NCBI GenBank assembly: GCA_021030915.1 | Contig: JAGEMR010000071.1 | Coordinates: forward strand, 62,001 to 126,000 | Direction of reading: 5' to 3' | Origin: Astrothelium macrocarpum | Lineage: Eukaryota > Ascomycota > Dothideomycetes > Trypetheliales > Trypetheliaceae | DNA: 64,000 nt | Part shown: one piece after another, positions 1 to 10,945 of the stretch | Layout of the letters: the number at the start of each line of letters is the position of its first letter | Position numbering within the stretch: position 1 is the stretch's first letter | The notes under the pieces: model-generated | Database searches by the model: none | What the model saw: only the letters and a program-made list of their open reading frames with translations | Told to the model about the DNA's origin: nothing | Position numbers and translations under genes: made by a program

Positions 1-435
1 ATTAGTCGGAGCCTTGTTGAAGACCTCGAAGGGAAAATCACGGCTATTCAAAATCCGGCCGAGGAAGCCTTTCGCGACGGTCGCGGAGTGCATTACATTC
101 CGATCGGTACAGTCACACTGCAATGGTATAAGAAAGCCAGATCTGTCACCACTATTTTCTATGTGGTCAATGTACTTACACTCGAATATCGCAACGAGGA
201 CGTTAGTATTGTTCTCGGAGGTGCGGAGGACGATGATGGCATCATCGCAAATCTACTCGATGAAAGCGAACTACTGCTTCCGATCACACCAGTCCAGCTG
301 ACAAAAGAGCAAGAGGTAGAGAATAAAATGAAGAAGGAGAAGAAACGACAGGAAGATGAACAACGAATCAAGGATGAAGAAGCGGAAGAGAAAAAGCAGA
401 GAGACATGCGGCGGCAAGAAAGATCACAGCGCCAT

Positions 436-472
<37 letters not shown>

Positions 473-474
473 GA
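1..474 (+). CDS. 3' end of a truncated gene, retropepsin-like segment plus C-terminal polyQ
   Basis: The reading frame is open from base 1, so the gene begins outside the window; it ends with TGA at 472-474. The visible 157 residues begin with a segment that looks like the second half of a retropepsin-like (A2-type) aspartic protease fold: a hydrophobic ISRSLVEDL stretch, an A-F-R-D-G-R element, IGTVTLQW, a beta-rich FYVV and a V-x-I-V-L-G-G motif. The D-T/S-G catalytic triplet would lie upstream and cannot be seen. A highly charged K/E/R-rich helix follows (about residues 103-140). The protein ends in 12 glutamines, one CAA then 11 CAG codons (436-471), directly before the stop. Fungal hypothetical proteins with this fold are common; the family call is inference. 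Confidence 0.5.
439..471 (+). repeat. (CAG)11 trinucleotide microsatellite in coding sequence
   Basis: Eleven perfect CAG units lie at the extreme 3' end of a coding frame and encode the terminal polyglutamine. It is expected to be length-polymorphic. Confidence 0.95.
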
Positions 475-672
475 TTTCTTTTAGACTGCTCATTTGGCTG
501 TTTATTTAGTGTTCAATTGGGTGCCCGGACAGCTGTTTGTTAACTGTTTACTTAGGTGTTTAAACAGCTGCTTATCAATAGTTCAATTACGTGCTCGAAA
601 GGTAGATCAGATGGCCACTTAAACAGTGACATAGCCAATTACTTAGCCGGCTACACATTAATATCCATTATC

Positions 673-713
673 AAAAAGTTGCGATGTTAAATTGATGGTG
701 ATTTGTGCGTTGC
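673..713 (+). repeat. Dispersed about 40-bp repeat, copy 1 (direct)
   Basis: Contains TTGCGATGTTAAATTGATGG followed by TGATTTGTGCGTTG. It matches copies at 951-990 (inverted) and 1303-1344 (direct), with point differences and one or two indels. Confidence 0.6.
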
Positions 714-950
714 AATATTCGTTATGGCCGACCAAAAACGGCCGGATCAAGGTCTGCATAGGGTCCATACATAGAGTAATGTGCGTCAAGAGATGATGAT
801 GTGTCAAACCCCGATAAACGACTCTACAAAAAGTTAATGTAGGAGACGCTAAATTAAGACGCTGCTCCTCCCGTCCTGGTTCCAACAGTCTAGCTCGGCC
901 GGCCATTGCGCCAAACTGACAAAACCCAGTTCAAAATCCACAATGGCTGT

Positions 951-990
951 TTACACACAATTTCTCACCAAATTCACGTCACAATTTTTA
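951..990 (-). repeat. Dispersed about 40-bp repeat, copy 2 (inverted)
   Basis: On the minus strand it reads AAAAATTGTGACGTGAATTT then GGTGAGAAATTGTGTGTAA, close to the 1303-1344 copy. With that copy it forms an inverted pair enclosing the 58-bp array. Confidence 0.65.
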
Positions 991-1016
991 GATAATAGGG
1001 TGGAATTCAATTGTTT

Positions 1017-1248
1017 GAATAACTATTTATTTATTTATTCGAAATTGTTCAAATAGCTATTCGAGCAATCAAATAAGCAGCTATTCAAACAATTTCGAAC
1101 GATTCGACAAGCAGCTGTTTAAGCAATTGGCTGAGCAGTTATTTGAGCAATTTCGAACAATTGGATGAGCAGCTGTTTGAGCAATTGGCCGAGCAGCTAT
1201 TCGAGCAATTTCGAATAATTGAACGAACAGCTATTTGAGTAATTAAAT
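1017..1248. repeat. 58-bp tandem array, four copies, each a 34+24 nt composite
   Basis: The 232 bp divide exactly into 4 x 58 bp. Each 58-mer is a 34-nt unit then a 24-nt unit: 1017-1050/1051-1074, 1075-1108/1109-1132, 1133-1166/1167-1190 and 1191-1224/1225-1248. Both unit types begin with a degenerate RARCAGCTRTTYRAGCAATT; the 34-nt type adds a TCGAAYRATT segment. The outer copies are the most diverged and AT-shifted. The palindromic words CAGCTG, TTCGAA and CAATTG recur in each unit. Confidence 0.85.
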
Positions 1249-1302
1249 AAACAGTTGTTAAATTAATATATCGATCAATCAAAAGTTCAAATCGATTATG
1301 CA

Positions 1303-1344
1303 AAGATTGCGATGTAAATTTGGTGAGAATTTGTATGTGTTTGG
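1303..1344 (+). repeat. Dispersed about 40-bp repeat, copy 3 (direct)
   Basis: Reads AAGATTGCGATGTAAATTTG followed by GTGAGAATTTGTATGTG. It is the right-hand member of the inverted pair that brackets the 58-bp array. Confidence 0.65.
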
Positions 1345-2964
1345 ATTTCGGATGTGTTTTGTCATGTTCTGCGCTATGGCGCTCCGTCGCTGGTGGGATT
1401 CCCGCCTGCTATGCAAAACTTGCCTACAACCGCGACGGTGGCACTTGTGAAGTCCTTTTATCTTTGTCACTCACGTGTAGCTTGCCAATATGAGTCTGCG
1501 CAGACACAAACCTTACCTTCGCGTACCATCCTTGGAGAATCTTCGGTCCAAATCAGTCAGCAAGACGATACTAGAGATAATACTTTGCGACAGCCAGGAC
1601 TTCAGCCATACCAACCTTGAAGATCATACCATACGGGCAAAAATCGCCTCCTCGATCCCACCGACAGTAAGCGCGCTCTGTGGGGTTACTGCGAGACTTC
1701 CCAGTTGTATGATTCCTCAATACATGGGATTGGAGCCGACGTTTTCGGATGATGCCATTTGCATAACAGAGCAGACTGTTATCATGACCAAGGCGGCACT
1801 GCGATTCCACGCTGTCATAAGTCGTCACCCCTTTCATTTGTGCACTAGAAAATATATATGATCACAAGCCTCATCTCACAAAAGCGCGAGCTTCAGGTGT
1901 GTTGCGAAGATGGCCTCATTTTTATGGGCTCATTAACATAGGGATTTCCTGTAATATCGAATTAGCTTTGGAAGAAGATAACCAGAATATCCAAGGAAAA
2001 TCGGGATCAAGAAACGGGAATTGCAATAGAAAGTTCTCTCGGGCTTCAGACAGAGCAGAAAACCTGTTTAGGGTCAGCAGGATATTTACAGTAAGTAGAT
2101 TAGTAAAGGTCCTGTCTATGAATGCTGAAGCAGAAACCACCGATTCACAAAAGTATCACGATTCGTTTCATTCACTTATGCATCAACCAAGAATGCCACA
2201 AAACATCTGCCAGGGAAGAATAGAAGCGGACACGATCATCTGTGGAAATAATGCACGAAAGTAACAGGACACCCGATTCACATCATCAGCGGGTTCATGT
2301 CGCAGCAACAGGTTTCAGGGAATCTCGGAGAAAATTTTTCAATTTCTACTTGGACATTCCGAACATTGGTAGTAGGAAAGAACCAACAAACACAAATGAG
2401 ACCACCATATGCAACACTGCAATGGGTGCAGAGAAACAAAGATATATATATATATATATATCCATTCGCATCACTCATCCCGTAGAAATCAAAAACAATC
2501 AGAAACAAACATCGTCAACTACGTTTAGCGCCCACACACTCAACCCGAGCACAATTACTCCGTGTGCTCCGCTGCTTCGTCTGTCGATCGCTAATAAATA
2601 TAGTCCGAGAAAAGAATATCGAAAAGTGTACATAGGAGAAACGTCGGAGGTAGAGAACGTGTCAAGGAAGGTCTCGAGTAATAGGACAGAGGAGGGGTAA
2701 GGTGGTATATGTCTCGTCAACTCCGGTCCGAAAGTAAAACCAAAAACAGACAATACTCCATCATGCCCACGTCATTAGCATGGATATTGTTAGTCGACAG
2801 GAAGCGCGTCTTTGAAACCGTTCGAATCGAAGTAAAAAGGAAAAACCACCCAAGATTCGCTCTTGCAATTTTGCAGCATCTTCAACTTTCTTTACAGCGT
2901 AACCAACGTTCATTCACAGACATACACTGGCGTGCTTTTGCATTTTCCTGATGTGAGAACGTGC
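1345..2964. other. Gene-free stretch downstream of veA
   Basis: Short overlapping frames occur on both strands, but none has recognisable protein character. An (AT)10 microsatellite lies at about 2442-2461. The last few hundred bases before 2965 probably hold the veA 3' UTR and polyadenylation signals. Confidence 0.6.
2442..2461. repeat. (AT)10 dinucleotide microsatellite
   Basis: Uninterrupted alternating AT tract in the non-coding region downstream of veA. Confidence 0.9.
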
Positions 2965-4777
2965 TCACTGAGAAGCCGGCAACTTTCGGTGTGATTGCGT
3001 CCCATCTGCACGTTTGTACATCAGGTCCTCGCTGCTCTCGCTGTCGCTGATTTCCTCATACGTGCCATCGTACATGCCGTGAGCAGGACTACTACCATCA
3101 GTGCCGCTTGGTCTGGCTCCCTGCCTCAATGGTTGCTGGATGTGCTTGGTGTCGAAAGTCTGTCCAAAACTGCGCTTACCGACAGCCGCATTAGGATGAG
3201 CGGACTGAGGCGTCACCGGATAGTGGGATGGCATGGTCGGGATAGAAGATGGACCGTTAGCAGCACTCATAGGAATCGGCATGGCACTGGCAGGAGAGTT
3301 GGGCTCGATCTTCTCGGATGGCATGGGAAAGTTGGTCTTGAGTGGAGGGAGAGCAGTACCAGCAATGGTTGGAGGAGGTGCAGCAGAAGGCATAGCAGGC
3401 CGGGGAGCTTGAGCGACAGATGGTGGCCGGCTATAGGCGTCAAGACCATTAATGGAACCTTGCTGAGCGTGAAAGGGCGGTTGCGGTTGACTCTGTAACT
3501 GAGGCATGGTTTGGCGACGGTACTGTTCTTGTGCTTGTTGTTCGTAGGAGAAGCTGTCGTGACGCGCAGGTGTGGGCTCGTAGTGCTGAGGCGGGGCAAA
3601 AGATTGATTGGGGATGTAACCATTGTAGTTCGATTGTACCTGCACCGGTTGAGGTTGATACTGAGTTTGTGGTGGATGGTACTGTGGTTGCGGTGGCTGC
3701 ATTGGTGCCGGTTGAGGCGTGTAAGCGTTGGCATGAGGATAACCCGGTTGAGCATAAGGCATCTGCTGAGGGTATGTCTGCTGTGGAGTCTGGGGAGCAA
3801 TGGGAGGCTGACCATAGCTTTGAGCTTGGTACGCGGTGTGTAGGTTCTCAGTAGAAGATCGGTGCGACGGGTGTAACGAAGCTTGGCTGGCATTGCTCAT
3901 CCTCCTCTGCTGCTCCATACCATCCAGAGCAGTGTGAGGAGTACCCATGGCAGCTTGACCATAAGCATCAGGGGTAGCCGAAGCCCTTCTTGCACGCTCA
4001 TATGCATTCTCTTCATCGTAATCATCCCAATCCTTGGAGTGCTTGTTGTCACGTCTTCTCATACGGACATCACGTCTGATACGCACACGACATCCTTGCT
4101 CTGCCACGATGCGGCTCAGGCTTGTGCTCTCAGTAAGACCAGGGAACTTCTTGGCGCTAAAGACTGTAAAGGGAGTTGACTTGACTTCAAGACGATAAGA
4201 CACATGGCTCGCATTGGGCGGACCAGGGTTCGCAGTCTTAGCTGCAGGAGACTCATCCTTGTCAGCATCCTTTGGCTCTTTCAATTCCTCGTACAAGCTG
4301 AAAGCAAGCCTGTACTTTCCCTCGTGGCGGACAGACAAGTCGGGAAAGATGAAATATCCAGCAGGAGATGGACGGTCCAAGTATGCCATACCTGCGACAG
4401 GTGTACCGGTCAACACGGGGATGGTGGCCTGGCTTTGTGGAACGCGACCTTGAGCGATGGTACGCGCATTTTCCAGAGTTGCGAAAAGAAAGAAATTAGC
4501 ATTGTAAGCAAAAGTAATGTCATCGTTGTCATCGAAAACACGAAGCTCTACAATTGGCGGTGGATCAACCGGACGACGGTCGGCAGATGCTGTGTTGGGT
4601 CAGCGGTTGACGATAAAACAATACAATTGATGGCGTACATTTGGCTCCCGAACCACATGCGCGAGCTCTCTCAGGAGGCTGAATGACCTTTAATTGGTAT
4701 GTAATCTTGCGGCCTTCCCTCGTAATGCGTGACGTCGTGCTGTTCATCTCATTCGCAACTTGGATTGTGGAAGCCAT
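2965..4777 (-). CDS. veA: Velvet-family regulator VeA
   Basis: Model: exon 1 4777-4639, intron 4590-4638 (49 bp, GTACGC...ACACAG), exon 2 4589-2965; 587 aa. Start ATG 4777 gives MASTIQVANEMNSTTSRITR. The velvet domain occupies roughly residues 20-235: RKITYQLKVIQPPERARACG near the N-terminus, the PPPIVELRVFDDN and FFLFATLENA blocks, GMAYLDRPSPAGYFIFPDLS, GKYRLAFSLYE, and FTVFSAKKFPGLTESTSLSR with an EQGCRVRIRRDVRMRRR basic end. A long Gln/Pro-rich disordered region follows, and a C-terminal ISDSESSEDLMYKRADG motif typical of VeA. Known role of the family: a light-sensitive bridge between VelB and LaeA that controls sexual development and secondary metabolism in the nucleus. Length is close to the known Aspergillus protein. 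Conserved residues and splice phase agree. Confidence 0.96.
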
Positions 4778-7325
4778 GGCTGGAATAATTGTACAGTAAA
4801 CCAACGGAAAATCACAGCTTCAACGCTAGAATGAACATTAGCATGTGATTTGCCAGTGATTTCGTCGACTCCGAGAGCTGAAAGAGTGCGAGTGAGGTAT
4901 CTGTGCAGGAAAATGTGGTGGCTTTGGGGGAGGAGACGTACCGGGTAAATAAGAGACTATACAATATTTTGGGAAAAGCAGAGGTTTGGAAAGAAAAGTC
5001 AGGCCAGCACCAATGGCGGGGTGCCCGAGAATATGGAGCTGGAAGCGATGTAAGCAGACGCCAGAACAAAGGCGCGAGTACCAAGCATAAGGTTTGGGTT
5101 GGCGCTTCAACTCGTAAGCGCGACGGCAATCGGGCCAGGCGTGCTGTGCTAAGGTAAGGTCAGGAATGCAAACATACCGGGGACTCGGCGAACAGGAGCA
5201 GATGGCAAAGGAGAGCTTCTCGCGCGCGTCGATGGAGAATGGCGGAGAGGAAAAGTTGGGAGGTGTCGCGGACTGGGAGAGGGCTGGCGGATCAAGGAGG
5301 GTGTGCACGCTGTGGGCCTGGGTCGCACACCTCACACAAGCAAGCTCAAGTCAAGCACGGCCAGCCAGGTACCTCAAAGGAAAATGGGGATGGGGGAGGG
5401 GGGGGAAACGGTGGGCGCGGATTGCCTCGTCGTGAGGTCGCTGCGCAGTGGCGACTGCGACAACTCACGGGGGGCAAGGACGGTATTGGGACAGGATGGG
5501 AGAGGAGACGAGAGAGAGAGGGAAGCGAGAGAGAGAGAGACGAGAAAGGGTTTGTCTATGAGAGGAGCGGGCGTTCGGGCATGAGGGCGCATGCCATCCG
5601 GCTCCGGTGTGGGAGTTGAGTCTTGTTTGGGCCTGGCGTGTCGCGCTAGCTGCTGCTCGGGAACGAATCACGACCCCGGCCATTCCCTGGCCCACTTCGC
5701 CCGCTCGAGTGCGAGCCGCTGGGAAACGCTGCTGACCATGCTGACCCCATTCCACGCCCTTTGCTCCGGCCTCAACCCAGACCGCTGATGCAATAGCCAC
5801 TCTATTGGCCTCCGTGACCACCAGGTGAAGGGCCTCTCCTCCGGGAGGCCAGTGTTCGGGTGTGCGCTGCACGGTAAATGGATCGGCGCAAGCCGCTCCA
5901 TGCTGCCTCTGCTAACCGTGGCCTGGCCGCGACCCGCCAGCCCAGGCCGATCCTCAGCTGGCCTCAGTGCTGGCTTGGCCCTCCATTGAGTCAAGTCCTG
6001 CAACCGGATGACGACGTCTTTTGCGTGCAGAGATCAGCAGGAGCTGCCTCTGATGCTAGCACCAATCATTGCATCTTGTTGCCTGAGCGCAAATAGCTAT
6101 GCCTCTGCAGTGCCCTCTTGGCTGCTGCAGACATTGTCTGTTTCTACGTATCTATAGCTACCTGCGCTGTCTGGGCTGTCTCTGGGGAGGCCTGCCTCGC
6201 TTCGGCTGCTACCTCTGTACCTCCCCAGCCCACTTCGCTAGCTCGAGGGCAGCCTCTTAGCCACAATTGATGTGAAATCCGTAGTGCTGTGGAGGCCATG
6301 CCTGGTGCCGAGGAGGGTTTCTTGCTCCGGCGCCGGCGCAGTTTGAGCCGCAGGGTTTGGAGGAGCATCCTTTGCCAGACTCCCATGGCTGAGTCAGAAA
6401 AACGAACGACCCGGCGGAACGAGCGCAGATGTGGCCCGTCGACACTGCAAAGTTTGATGGATTTGGTCCCAGCAGAGCCCGAAAAACAGGGCCGCCTCTC
6501 TCCACCAACACGTCCCAATTCGGGAGCATCGCTCGATCTGGATCGCTCCCCCGGCGCTTGGACGACACTTGATTAGCCTTCCCGCTCCATTGCCGTCTCC
6601 ATATCTGCCTTAGTGCTTGGCGTTACACTTGAAATGCAGCGGCGTCAAGCTTTCTCCAATTGACCCACTCAGCGTGCGCCCAGCCATTCACTCTGGTCCC
6701 ACCGGAAATAACGGCCGCGCAGTGCTCTCTGCCTTTTCGTTTGCTGTGTTTGGCCAGATGGTTGTGTGGCTGACGAAAGCCGTGGGTGGAGCGCACGGTA
6801 TTTCGTGGTTCGTGCTTTGCTTTTTAGCCCACACCCTCATCTCTTGCTGCTTTTTCTAATCCCACGCCCCGGTATCGGCTTCTCTTGCTCTTGTGTACCA
6901 ATATCCTCCTTGTCACAGCGGGATCTCCACTTTACGCGGGCCGGGTAGTTGATGGCCCGGATCGAGCTGTGTGTTTCAACTCGATCGTCATGAAAGAGGA
7001 TCTTCCTGGTAGCTATCAATCTTTTGGCTAACCTTTCTTTAATAGTAGATCACAGTTTGACTGCGATCACGCGCGGGCGTCACTGAGAAAGTCATTCAGT
7101 CTCATACCACTCGTTTGACCATTCAAGCTTCAAACCTGGTATGCAGGTTTGGAGCACCCCCTAGACCTTTAGGCCAATCAGACTGTTCTTTGTTCCCGGC
7201 CTCATAAGTCTTCCTACCTATCGCTAATAATCCATCTCGCATATAGTCGGAATAGCCAAGGTGGCTTCGAATTATTCTCAGAAACACTCTTTGCTTCATA
7301 CTCTGGCCTTGCTCTCAAGCTCAAC
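4778..7325. other. Upstream region of veA; GC-rich, no supported gene
   Basis: The first about 900 bp on the veA (minus) strand are pyrimidine-rich, with GA/CT tracts at 5505-5550, as expected for a promoter and 5' UTR. Long overlapping frames at 5165-5620, 5465-5872 and 6144-6576 are Arg/Pro/Ser/Gly-rich on both strands and look like by-products of high GC. Related GCCCACTTCGC..GCTCGAG words occur near 5690 and 6227. Confidence 0.55.
5505..5550. repeat. GA-rich (polypurine) tract
   Basis: GAGA runs interrupted by single bases; on the minus strand this is a polypyrimidine stretch about 750 bp upstream of the veA start. Possible promoter element, not demonstrable from sequence alone. Confidence 0.7.
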
Positions 7326-7337
7326 AATTTTGCCACC

Positions 7338-7445
7338 ATGGGGCGAGGGATGAAGGTTTGCTTTGCTGGTTCGAGGGTATTCGGTACGATAGGGGTGGCT
7401 GCCGCTGGGAAGGTGCCCCGACTGCTCTCCTCAAAGCCTACCTGA
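7338..7445 (+). other. Short ORF (35 codons) in an optimal start context
   Basis: ATG at 7338 sits in GCCACCATGGGG, an ideal Kozak-like context, and is followed by 35 codons to TGA at 7443-7445. The peptide has no recognisable family. It could be an unannotated small gene, an upstream ORF or chance. Nothing around it supports a longer protein. Confidence 0.15.
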
Positions 7446-10400
7446 TGGCCGGGTCATGCGATGCTGCGCCCGTTAAGATGCAAAAGCACCCCTGTCCTGT
7501 CTGCTGTGCGAAAATTCCGGGCGTGGGAGCCAATGACCATCGTTTTGGTTCCCGCTCAGTGCCAATCAGCGCACCCGAGCACATCGACCCGGCTCCCCGC
7601 GACACAGAACCTTGGTAAAATTTACGGCGATGATGGGTCCAAGCGCTCCCTTTCCCCCAGCTGCCGTTTAACCGCCTGCCGTTGTTGATTGGATTCATCC
7701 TCGCTTCCGTGCACTGGGAGAAATGGGATCCTAGCCATGGCATGGTCACACCGCGTCCTAGCACGGCGGATGCTTGCAGTAGGTCGGGAAGGGTGGGTGT
7801 TGAACCGTTGATCCACTCACCCACTCTTGGACGATCGCGATGACGCTCATCGCCGAAACCACATCGCAATCCACCAGAGACAGTACACCATATGTGCTCA
7901 CTCTTCGGCCTTTTTCCTTTATTTTGCCCCTTGACGGACCGATGTATGTATCGCTACAAGCCGAAGACTTTGCATTCTTCCTTGAACCTCGCAGAAACGC
8001 CACCGTCCCTGAAAATCCGGGGTCCCCAAATATTTGCACTGTCACTTCTGATACACCACTTAAAAATAAATGCCGAAAGCTTGAGATTTGTGCCCAAAAG
8101 CAGGGTCCATATTCCCACTGGTAACATTTATCGTGATCTTTGATGAACCTCTCTGGGATGGCCCTGCATTGTAACACGCGAGAACGTATTCTGACATTCT
8201 GGGTCTCAGTTATTCGGTAGCTTGTTATAGTACTCTCATATTTTTTTTCCAGGTACAATAGCATGGTCTCCAACGGCAAATCTTCCGAGCTCGCCATCCA
8301 TGTCTGGAGAACATTCATATCCGTACCCACGGGAAGACAAAGTACCATCGGATTCATTTCAAACTGGGCATGAATGGCGTCCAGATGCCTCAGCCTTGGA
8401 TTGCTTACATTTTGATGATGTACGAAGCCGCGTACAGAGTTTGGGTTCGTTTAGGAACTGGTTAGGGCCCTGTGAGTCGACGCATGGTTACGTTGCTTTT
8501 GGCAGCTGCAAGCAGTCTACTACCTTCGCTAGTAGACTTCCTATTACACATGATGATGCACGTTTCCAGGCAAGCCCTGTGATGTCACTGGGATGTTTTT
8601 TCATCCATCCATGCCTCAATGCTTGCCTCGTGGCTCAAGTTTCCGTATTCAGTGCCTACACTGCATGAGAGCAAAGCGACAGTCCTGGCACCTCGCGTAG
8701 CGCAGACTCATTCAGTATTTGTGGTTACTCTTGTCATCGGTTTCGATATCGAATACTTCCATTGAGGTAACTGTCTGAATAGCGAATGATCTTCACATAA
8801 CCGACTCTGGCCATTTGGAATCATACGACTTTCTGCTCAGCTTGTTTTTCCATGTGGTGCACAGCACAATACCGGTACCACGGAGCATGCAGTGGCGGGT
8901 GTCGCTTCTGCAACAATCCGTAATGCAGGGGCCTTGCTCATATGTTAATTTCCTAGTCAGATCACCGCATCCTCTCAAGTTGTGATACCTACAAAGGTAC
9001 TTTGATGCACTATCTGATGTTCTGCAGAGGGGGGTTGGCAAGCAAAGTCGAGACTGGAACATCTCTACAATTCCTGCGAGCAACATGCCATGTTGAATCG
9101 AAAGAAGGGATTCGTGAGAAATGGTCGCCTGGCTCAGTATTCGATCGACTACTATTTTTTTGGTCACATAGCGCAATCGGTTTCGCCATTCTTCTCCTGT
9201 GTCGCTTATTGGAACACCGTAGCTGTCGTCCTACTCTGCTCTTCGCAGCATAAACGTTAAAAAACCACTCCATACGCTTCACCCGTTCCGGAAATAGGAG
9301 GAATGATCTCGGAATCTGAGGGTGCATTGTCCCCTTCAAATGAAGAAAAGTATTTGAGTAGTGACACATACACAAAAGGGTTTGCCCAGATGTACTGAAC
9401 CATTTTTGATTATCATTGCTGTACCAACAACCGCACGTCTCTGCAAGGCGTACAACGGATGAGAGACCTCGAGTAGATTACAGGCTTCACCATGTCACAA
9501 GCTGCGTCAGAATGCTTACAATCAGATTTCGTCTAGTTCCAGGAAAAAAGCAAGCATTTAAACAAAGAACCTTTCGCAAATTGTTTTCAACTTGATCATT
9601 TCGAAATGATCGTGAATAGAATAATGATATGAAATAATAGTGTAGATCATATACAACTTGGATGGGGAACAGGGAATCTTCTTACATACAATACTTCAAT
9701 TTTCATAGCAACATAGCAGGAACGCAATATCAATTCAGCCCAAGTATAATACCACACTTCTCCTGACCTAGCTGTAACATTCGTCTCAAGTATAGAATCG
9801 CTCATGTATGGAGCCCAACTACGACTCTGCATAAAGACGTCAAAAAGTCTTTGAACCTGGTATACGTTCTTCAACGCCATTGCCATTGCCTCTGTGCCGT
9901 TTCTACGTACCTGTAACCCAATGTATCCATTACTTCTATATTCAAGCATAATTCGTATACAAAGCTCCTCGCACCATATCCTACCACGCATACTTCTACC
10001 TACAAGGCCTCTGCGAGTTGCTATGCAGCAGTCAGCTGAGTCTCACTGCGTAGACCCACTGCGGAGACCACCTCCTCTGGCGATAATCGCGCTTCCAGCA
10101 GCAGGAATTGATTATAGTATGGGCATGGATGGCAGTGCCAGGGTCTGGATAATATAGCGAGGGATCAGAAGGGAGAATATGGGCGTATGAAACGTTCTCG
10201 CTGTTGGAGGGAAGTCGCGCGAAGTGAATACGGGACTGAAGTGGAGGAGGTTGTTCCAGAAATCGAGGACGGATATGAGGTTACCGATTAAACGAAGACG
10301 CTCAGGAAGCTGGAACAAGCAATGCGCGCTTCTGCATTCAGATCGTATTCGGTATTGCCGAGCGGAAAGTTCCATCATGGCCATGAAGTTGGAATTGGGT

Positions 10401-10945
10401 CTCAATGTAGGGTCGAGAGCCGATAGTGGAGGGCCAGAGAATGGTGGTGACAAGGCTTGATTTGGGTCACATCTGACACATTCTCGGCATTTGAGAGTTA
10501 TGCTTGAGAAAACAAAATAAGGTTATGAGGCCTGCCTTACTGCATGATATTGAAATGGCGTGCACGAGCATTAAAGCTGAGGTGTTAAGCTATCACCACT
10601 ATTAGCAAAAGCACACTACCCGGGTGGAGAGATTAGCAAGTACAGGTAATTATTTGGTATTATACATCTCAAGGATAATGGCAAAAGGTACATGAAAGTG
10701 ACCTTGAGCCCTTCAGGCCACCCCCGTTTCCATATCAACCAGTTCTCGTAATCGGACTATTCTTACATAGCACAATTTCCTCAATCCCAGCCATCCCCCC
10801 GTGCCAAACCAGTCAGTCCGGTCGTATTCACCAGGCAGATCCTTCCCGCCCGCAAATTCCATTCCCCCCCTCAATCCCACGCAATGAAAAATCTCATCTC
10901 AAGAGAAAAAAAAAAACAATCCTACTCACTCAACCCCCCAATCCC
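7446..10945. other. Gene-poor interval between veA upstream DNA and the EDC4-like gene
   Basis: I see no family-recognisable protein here. The longest ATG-initiated frame is 8357-7758 on the minus strand (listed separately). Minus-strand frames at 9991-9647 and 10453-10112 are shorter and unrecognised. The last 150 bases hold C-rich stretches and the presumed 3' UTR of the neighbouring minus-strand gene. Confidence 0.5.
7758..8357 (-). CDS. Unrecognised 199-aa open frame, doubtful
   Basis: An ATG-initiated frame of 199 codons with no intron needed. The composition is unremarkable: Ser, Arg and Cys scattered, no clear signal peptide, transmembrane segment or motif. It lies alone in a gene-poor region in ordinary-GC sequence, where a frame of this length by chance is uncommon but possible. 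No family resemblance seen. Confidence 0.2.
   Translation of the reverse strand: MNPMVLCLPVGTDMNVLQTWMASSEDLPLETMLLYLEKKYESTITSYRITETQNVRIRSRVLQCRAIPERFIKDHDKCYQWEYGPCFWAQISSFRHLFLSGVSEVTVQIFGDPGFSGTVAFLRGSRKNAKSSACSDTYIGPSRGKIKEKGRRVSTYGVLSLVDCDVVSAMSVIAIVQEWVSGSTVQHPPFPTYCKHPPC

Larger units (their letters stand above)
475..1000. other. Gene-free AT-rich spacer with degenerate CAGCTG-containing repeats
   Basis: No credible coding frame is seen. From about 490 to 640 the sequence repeats loosely around CAGCTG and TTCAATT words (for example TTCAATTGGGTGC near 513 and TTCAATTACGTGC near 581). It resembles, in a more decayed form, the ordered array at 1017-1248. One copy of a dispersed 40-bp motif lies at 673-713 (plus) and one at 951-990 (minus). 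Confidence 0.6.

Noticed and set aside
3267..3893. Long minus-strand frame of 208 aa inside veA, and plus-strand frames at 2995-3854
   Set aside because: They lie in other frames of the Gln/Pro-rich half of VeA; low-complexity coding DNA opens the other frames.
5165..5872. Several overlapping 70-135 aa frames upstream of veA
   Set aside because: Mutually overlapping on both strands, Arg/Gly/Ser/Pro-rich, driven by GC and GA tracts.
10112..10453. 113-aa minus-strand frame (and its plus-strand shadow) near 10.1-10.5 kb
   Set aside because: Somewhat protein-like but no ATG-anchored complete model, no family and no splice context that improves it.
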